From the NCBI GenBank assembly GCA_947462335.1, contig OX381707.1, positions 32,043,618 through 32,107,617 of the forward strand: a stretch of 64,000 nt of DNA. Direction: 5' to 3'. This document shows, piece by piece, positions 58,636 through 64,000 of this stretch. Under the pieces are notes generated by a model that saw nothing but the letters and a program-made list of their open reading frames with translations, ran no database searches and was not told the origin of the DNA. Numbering within the stretch: position 1 is the first letter of the stretch; each line of letters begins with the position of its first letter. This DNA is from Harmothoe impar. Taxonomy: Eukaryota; Annelida; Polychaeta; Phyllodocida; Polynoidae. Position numbers and translations under genes: made by a program.

Positions 58636-59780
58636 TTAGAGTTATACCACCCACTTGTATTGAGTTTGGATGGAGTTCCCCCTGGCCCGACTCAGAACCA
58701 ACTCACCTCCATAACACTATCAGATAGCCATGAGGAGCAGCTCAGGTTTTCCTGGAGATGATGATTCTGGGCAGAGTAACCATAAAATGTGATGCTTACA
58801 CCAACATCATTCTTGCGGTATATGGGTTTATAAGGATACTGATGGGGAACACATGTGCTGGGTTGGCATTAAAGAATATTCAATTACATGGATGTCTATA
58901 AAACACATGGCTGAGTTTATCTTTTACTCAATGTAATACTTTATTCTGCAAGGAAAATGCATCCAAAAATAGAAAAAAATAAGAAACCTTAAGTTAAGTA
59001 TGACTGATGCCGACCCTTGGTATTTGGCCATTTGATGATCAACAATGATCTTTGTAGGGGATGACTGGGAGCCACATTCCATGAAATCTTTAGGGTATGT
59101 AGCCATATAAATTAAACTATAGCTTCACGTCCATCACATCTGATCGATCGATGTATTTCTCTTAAAGAATATCCCATGTCTACATACCTACATACCATGA
59201 CCACATGAACCACATGTGAATTCTGGCTGTATTTTACAGCATTCTCCTCACTGTAGCTTCAGTCAGTAAAAAACCTCATCCATTTCAGGGGCAGACAGGC
59301 ATGAGGGGCTTTACTCCCCCACGGCTACTGAACATAGAGTAAATCATGCAGTTTGGCATGCTCGATAACCATTTCTCAAACTGCGCTCAGTGGCTGGGAG
59401 GGGTAGTAGGGGAACTTTTCAGATTTATTTATCTAAGGAAACTACACAAATTCTCCAAGCATTGATTGCTGTTAGATATAGTATCACTGTACTTCATCAT
59501 ATAAACTCTGCAGGATGAGTTATCTGTCAGGTTTGTCGTTAGAACATTGATTACAGTAGAATGAGTAATGGAAAGGATTCAGTTATTTTATCACTTTCCT
59601 TCCTACCTCCCCCCACATCATTAAAGCAAGGTCTAATAACAGAAAGATACATTTATAAATGATATATTAGTGTCTCAGGTCTCAAGTATAATTATATGTG
59701 GGTGTATGTAGATCAAGGTCTATGGATTTCTGAGGAATGATTATCAAAGGCTTAGTCTCACCAAATCAAATAAAGTTGAA

Positions 59781-59910
59781 AGTCTATGACTGGGTGCAAT
59801 CTATGCACAGGTGCAGTCTATGACTGGGTGCAATCTATGTGCAGGTGCAGTCTATAACTGGGTGCAATCTATGTGCAGGTGCAGTCTATGACTGGTTACA
59901 ATCTATGACA
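59781..59910. repeat. 38-bp tandem repeat, about 3.5 copies
   Basis: The unit is close to gtctatgactgggtgcaatc followed by tatgtgcaggtgca. The last copy is degenerate. Confidence 0.9.
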
Positions 59911-59954
59911 GGCATGAAATAAAAAGCATTGCATGCTAAAGTGGCCGAGTCAGT

Positions 59955-60045
59955 GGTTATTGCACGAGTGGAGCCTGGGTCGTTCTGCACGCTGGCCACA
60001 GGCTTAGTGCAGAACAAGGACCCAGGCACCACAAATACAATAACC
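59955..60045. repeat. foldback hairpin, about 37-bp arms
   Basis: The left arm runs from ggttattgcacgagtgg to gggtcgttctgcac. The right arm runs from gtgcagaacaaggaccc to acaataacc. The loop is about 16 bases. Arms are imperfect. The short frame across it is incidental. It is present in unit 2 of the duplication only, so probably a small insertion. Confidence 0.7.
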
Positions 60046-61480
60046 ATGGAAGAGGACACTTTTACGTTCCGATCAGTGTTTATTTCATGGCTTTCATGGC
60101 TATTTCATGGTTCTGCAGGAAATTATTTACTAAATACTGAGTGAAATCACCATTTTGAATTTTGTGCATGTCACGCGACTCTCGGGAGAGTGAAGAACGG
60201 TGGGAGCGTGAAGAACGGCCCAGGGTTATCGTGCAAAATCGTCCTTTTCTGTGTGTGTTAATGACAATGGACGTCTACGTATTATGATTAATGATACTTT
60301 AAAGGAGATAACACTACACACTACTTAATTTGTTGAATAACAATGGTTTTAGTTACAATTTAATTACCCATAATTCTAGATAATAACATTGTTTAAGGTT
60401 AAGGAATAAACTTGGGGATCAACTTACCACTCTACGTAAAGTATTGTTTGGAAGTTCAGCTGTACAAGCATATTAATTACCCTGGCAATAGGTTGATCAG
60501 CTTTTGTATCTACTTTTCAAATAGGCTGCTTGAAAATATGCTTGGTTGACACATTTCTCATATATGGCTAATGGCATCCGCCTTAGATTAGAACTCGGGT
60601 TAGACATAACTCACATTTCTACATAAATCCTAACTAATTAGTTTAAAAGATCAAAGCTTAACCCTCTCACCAACAGATTATGATCTACATTGTTTTACCA
60701 ACAATTTAAACATATTCTTTGGTAGATTAGTGACAAGGTGGAAATTCCCACAGGTGTTGACTATATCTAGGATGTACATCTTAACCCTAAAATGTCTTTA
60801 ACTTGGTGAGCTTTTAAACCATGTTGGCCTGTTACCCTGTGCACCCTGTGTCTGTGTGTGGTTATAATGTTGGTCTAAACTTTTAAAATAACACTTTCTA
60901 TACAAAGTGATCAATACAGCAAACCTTCACAAGCTTTGGATTGATATAAGTCTGGACAGACCTGGACAGACCATGACCCTGCTATTGCATGTCCTCATCA
61001 CACACTAATGCAGAGCAGTGAGTAACTCACCGTTACTGAATGTGCGTATCATCTTCTTGAGTGTAGCACACGTGTCTTGTCTGCAGTGGTTGTGTCTTCT
61101 AATCCTGACATTTGTGAATGTGGGACCACAGTGGTTGGATTGGTTTCGGGTTTTCACGAGATGTTATGCTTGCAATCGTACTATTTGAAATTGTGCATTA
61201 TCATTATTTCATGGCGATACCCTGCAATATCTGTGGGCCAGTGATTGAGCGTTAAAATTGGAATCCAATGTGAATTATGCTACATTTTCCACCTTTAATT
61301 TCTGGCCCCATCACTAAGGCCCTAGGCAGGACTTCAGAGACCTATCATACCTAGTGGCGCAATGATACAATGGCAGAGGGATCTCAAACCACATCACAGG
61401 CCACATGCTGCCTTTGATATCAAACCCCAAATGACATGTCTTTCATCCTAGCGCAGCTCTTTTTGAAATTGAGCCTTCTT

Positions 61481-61945
61481 CATTTCATTTCCTCTAATGT
61501 ACATTTGGCATGGGGGAGGATTGGCTGTATATATCTACACATTATGTAGGATTTCTAATTTCTTAGGTGGGAATGGAATTGCTGCGGTGAAACAGGGCCT
61601 AAGTACTATGAACATGTAGGGCACTGCATCAAAAAATGTCCATAATTACATGTCCAGGATTAATAAATAAATCGCGATTTACTAACAAACATGCAATTTG
61701 TCTACACCAAAAATATCGACCAGGATGATATTAAAACATTTTAAACAATGAAACATGAAGATTACTCATACCGTTTTTACTTTGGTTTAGAATGTGGTGA
61801 GTATCTAGTTTCAGTACAAGCCGTTGATATCAGACTTCATAGTGACAATGACAACTATGTTAACATTTGTGACCCATCTAGGGAAAAGACCCCTTCAGGC
61901 GGGATTTTTAGTTCTAATTTTGGCCACCATGGAGCATTTTATTAG
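61481..61945. other. no gene seen
   Basis: Anonymous sequence between the duplication and the 3' end of the LINE. Confidence 0.3.
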
Positions 61946-61950
61946 CAAAA

Positions 61951-61970
61951 TTGTATTGTATTGTATTGTA
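61951..61970 (-). repeat. (TACAA)4 tail of the LINE
   Basis: Four units of TTGTA on plus (TACAA on minus), directly after an AATAAA-containing tract on the minus strand. Read as the 3' terminus of the LINE. Confidence 0.6.
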
Positions 61971-62335
61971 ATTTCATTTATTTATCCTGGCAGAATGTTG
62001 GCCTAGAAGACCGTATTATACATACACCAGCAGTTTCCGATGGGCGGAGGTAATATGGGCAAGTAAGCCCTTTTAATATTGAAAAATAGTAAAGAAACAC
62101 TCATTTAGGAGTATATCCTTACTATGTATACCTTACCTAGCCATTTTTTATAAAAAAAATTATTAGGATTTTTTACTACTAATGGCATTTCGCCATGACT
62201 AAGTTAGTACACATGTGTCCTAACATAGGATTTCTCCTTAGAGGAGAAGAAAAGAGGGATAGGACCCAAGTTAGGTAATAACTTGGGTAGGGTAAGAGAG
62301 ATGTACAGTATCATAGTTTTCATGAGAAAATATAT

Positions 62336-62361
62336 ATCTCCAGTTAAAGTTAACTGGAGAT
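62336..62361. repeat. perfect hairpin in the LINE 3' untranslated region
   Basis: Twelve-base arms (atctccagttaa / ttaactggagat) with a two-base loop. A second, imperfect stem (gtgtttc / gaaacac with flanking tatat and atata) follows at about 62374-62420. In some LINEs the 3' stem-loop is what the reverse transcriptase recognises; that role here is inferred. Confidence 0.6.
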
Positions 62362-62542
62362 AAAATTAAATATCCTATATATGTGGATGTGTTTCATAAG
62401 AAACACACACCCATATATGGACATATGTATGCAAGGGCTAAATTAAATTACGATTGTTATATCTTTACTTCAGGTGGAGTGTGCTGGGGGGGGTGCGCGC
62501 AAAAGGAACCTTATGTCCAGGGGGGAGGGGGGGGGGGGGTAC

Positions 62543-64000
62543 TCATCGCTGTAGCCTTGGGATGTCAGGAAAGGCCATAATTTTTACATTGTAAATATCA
62601 TCATTCCACTGCCTGAATTGATTTTCTTCTTGAATAGCTCTTGTTTCTATCTCAAAAGAATTCCATCTTGTTGCTAGCCTGTACTCTAAGCTTTTCCTGT
62701 AAACAGGATTTAATGACCTGGTGACCTTTAATAACCTTTCATCATGAGCACGCGTTCTGATGGGTCTCCTGTCAATGAGATTAATGTTTAATGATTGGAT
62801 GAATGATTTATGAGATAAGTGATATTGCCTCCTATCTTCCATATAATTTAATTTGGCAACCTTGAGAAGTTTTTCTGTATTTATTGTCCCTCTATGACTA
62901 AGTGCAGTCCTTAAGGCTTTGTTAATGGCAGTTTGTATCTTGGAAATATGAGTTTTGTTGGCAGTCATATAGATGATGTCCCCATAGTCTGTTACAGGGA
63001 GAATCATTGTTTTAAGGACATCAACTGCTGCTTTCTCTGTCATATTCTTCCTTGAATGCCTAAACAAATATGTTTTATAATCTACATTTTTCTCAAGGAT
63101 ATCAATATGTTTGTTAAAATTTAACTTATTATCTAGCGTCATTCCAAGGTATTTGTATGTAGGGGCAAAATCTACTAAGTCACCGTTAATTATAAGGGCT
63201 GGTTTAATCCAAGTATTGTCCAAAGTTTTGGTCGAAAAATTCATTGCTTTTGTTTTTTTGGTATTTAATGAGAGTTTATTATCTAGACACCATTTTGATA
63301 TTTTTTCTAGGTCCTGATTTATTTTCCTTTCCGTGGTATTGTCTGATGGGGAATGTCTGATGTATATTACAGTGTCGTCAGCATAATGTTGACAGTCTAA
63401 ATGATTTAAGGAAAAATTCATATCATTAATATAAAGTAGAAATAGTAGGGGTCCTAATACAGATCCTTGGGGGACGCCACATGTTAGTATACATTCATTT
63501 GAGATAATACCATTTGCCTTGGTTGATTGCTTTCTATTTGTTAAATAGTCAGTGATCAGTGCTATTGCACTTTGATCAAATCCCATTTTTTCAGTCTTTT
63601 TTGCTAAAATTTTGTGGTCTAAAGTATCAAATGCCTTTTTGAAGTCTAAAAATATGGCTGTTGTACATTGGTCTACATTTAATCCTTGGTAAATCCTATT
63701 TGTTAATTTAGTGAGACTGTCAAATGTGCTTCTATTTGGCCTAAATCCATCTTGGTTTTCATTTAAAAGATTTTCATGATTAAGGTACGTTATAATTTGT
63801 TTGTGAATTATTTTTTCTGTTATTTTAGATGGCAAGGGCAATATGGATATTGGACGGAGATTGCTAACATTTGAGGCATCACCTCCCTTAGGGAGGGGAG
63901 AGACTAGAGCCACTTTCCATTTGTTTGGAAATGTACAGGACCTAATGACTAAATTAACTATATGTGTAACTAGGTAGGGGACTGCTAACATAGCATCTTT
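62543..64000 (-). CDS. LINE ORF2 reverse transcriptase (partial, open to the edge)
   Basis: At least 485 codons are open, continuing past the window edge; numbering here is from the Met at 63991. RT blocks are all present: NLRPIS (44-49), FRPNRST (83-89), FLDFKKAFDTLDH (114-126), GVPQGSVLGPLLF (172-184) and the catalytic YADD (203-206), followed by the thumb region and a C-terminal extension ending DIPRLQR. The frame has no stop or shift, so the element is young or recently active. It reverse-transcribes element RNA at a nicked target. No RNase H domain is seen. The upstream endonuclease and ORF1 lie outside the window. Confidence 0.9.
   Translation of the reverse strand, partial: KDAMLAVPYLVTHIVNLVIRSCTFPNKWKVALVSPLPKGGDASNVSNLRPISILPLPSKITEKIIHKQIITYLNHENLLNENQDGFRPNRSTFDSLTKLTNRIYQGLNVDQCTTAIFLDFKKAFDTLDHKILAKKTEKMGFDQSAIALITDYLTNRKQSTKANGIISNECILTCGVPQGSVLGPLLFLLYINDMNFSLNHLDCQHYADDTVIYIRHSPSDNTTERKINQDLEKISKWCLDNKLSLNTKKTKAMNFSTKTLDNTWIKPALIINGDLVDFAPTYKYLGMTLDNKLNFNKHIDILEKNVDYKTYLFRHSRKNMTEKAAVDVLKTMILPVTDYGDIIYMTANKTHISKIQTAINKALRTALSHRGTINTEKLLKVAKLNYMEDRRQYHLSHKSFIQSLNINLIDRRPIRTRAHDERLLKVTRSLNPVYRKSLEYRLATRWNSFEIETRAIQEENQFRQWNDDIYNVKIMAFPDIPRLQR

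Larger units (their letters stand above)
56885..61480 (+). repeat. diverged tandem duplication, unit 2
   Basis: Partner of unit 1 (51285-56760), in the same order and orientation. It lacks unit 1's (CT)n, family A MITE and G-rich MITE, but has its own insertions: a 38-bp tandem repeat (59781-59910), a foldback hairpin (59955-60045) and a stretch at about 58330-58640 not seen in unit 1. A G run lies at about 57984-57993. Confidence 0.75.
61951..64000 (-). mobile_element. LINE (jockey/CR1-like), 3' half, cut by the window edge
   Basis: The RT-bearing ORF (63991-62543 and beyond) is followed on the minus strand by about 570 bases of 3' untranslated region and then aataaatgaaat with a (TACAA)4 tail at 61970-61951. 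A simple-repeat tail is typical of CR1/jockey-group elements. The 3' region holds two hairpins (62336-62361 and about 62374-62420). Confidence 0.7.

Noticed and set aside
1..64000. CRISPR array or bacterial operon structure
   Set aside because: No regularly spaced identical repeats with unique spacers, no ribosome-binding-site-led gene strings; introns and repeats indicate animal DNA.

Overview
The window looks like nuclear DNA of an invertebrate animal. It is AT-rich and gene-poor, the genes that can be seen are split by GT-AG introns, and transposable elements and simple repeats are dense. Phylum cannot be fixed from sequence alone; the mix of PIF/Harbinger, LINEs, many MITEs and G-rich repeats would fit a marine invertebrate such as a lancelet, hemichordate or lophotrochozoan (inference).

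Layout. 0-13.9 kb: no convincing gene; small foldback and MITE-type elements, microsatellites and tRNA-like SINE debris. 13.9-15.7 kb: a 1.8 kb element with inverted ends carrying a 27-bp minisatellite. 16-26 kb: mostly empty sequence with SINE-like heads, a 338-bp MITE with about 135-bp arms, a partial copy of a repeat that recurs at 51-61 kb, and one short candidate coding exon. 26.15-27.16 kb (minus): the only clear host gene, the main exon of an EamA/DMT (SLC35-type) transporter. 27.7-30.3 kb: a duplicated repeat with a tRNA-Ala-like core, then tandem repeats. 31.95-35.78 kb: a 3.8 kb inverted-repeat (foldback) element with a MITE, a solo LTR and a second inverted repeat nested in it. 37.8-43.8 kb: a PIF/Harbinger transposon with an intact five-exon DDE transposase (plus) facing a multi-exon Myb/SANT-like partner (minus) that has an in-frame TAG and no recognisable first exon. 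43.96-45.84 kb (minus): the 5' part of a LINE coding, in order, an ORF1 protein, a complete NADAR-domain protein and a broken endonuclease. 47-51 kb: G-rich MITEs and long (TA)n. 51.3-61.5 kb: two diverged tandem copies of a 4.6-5.5 kb unit. 61.95-64 kb (minus): the 3' half of another LINE with an intact reverse transcriptase frame running off the window.

The most notable system is the LINE with a NADAR ORF between ORF1 and the endonuclease. NADAR proteins act on NAD/ADP-ribose-type N-glycosidic bonds, and some reverse ADP-ribosylation of guanine, so a retrotransposon carrying one suggests a counter-defence or nucleic-acid repair role (inference). ORF1 and NADAR are free of lesions while the adjoining endonuclease has at least six, which also needs explaining.
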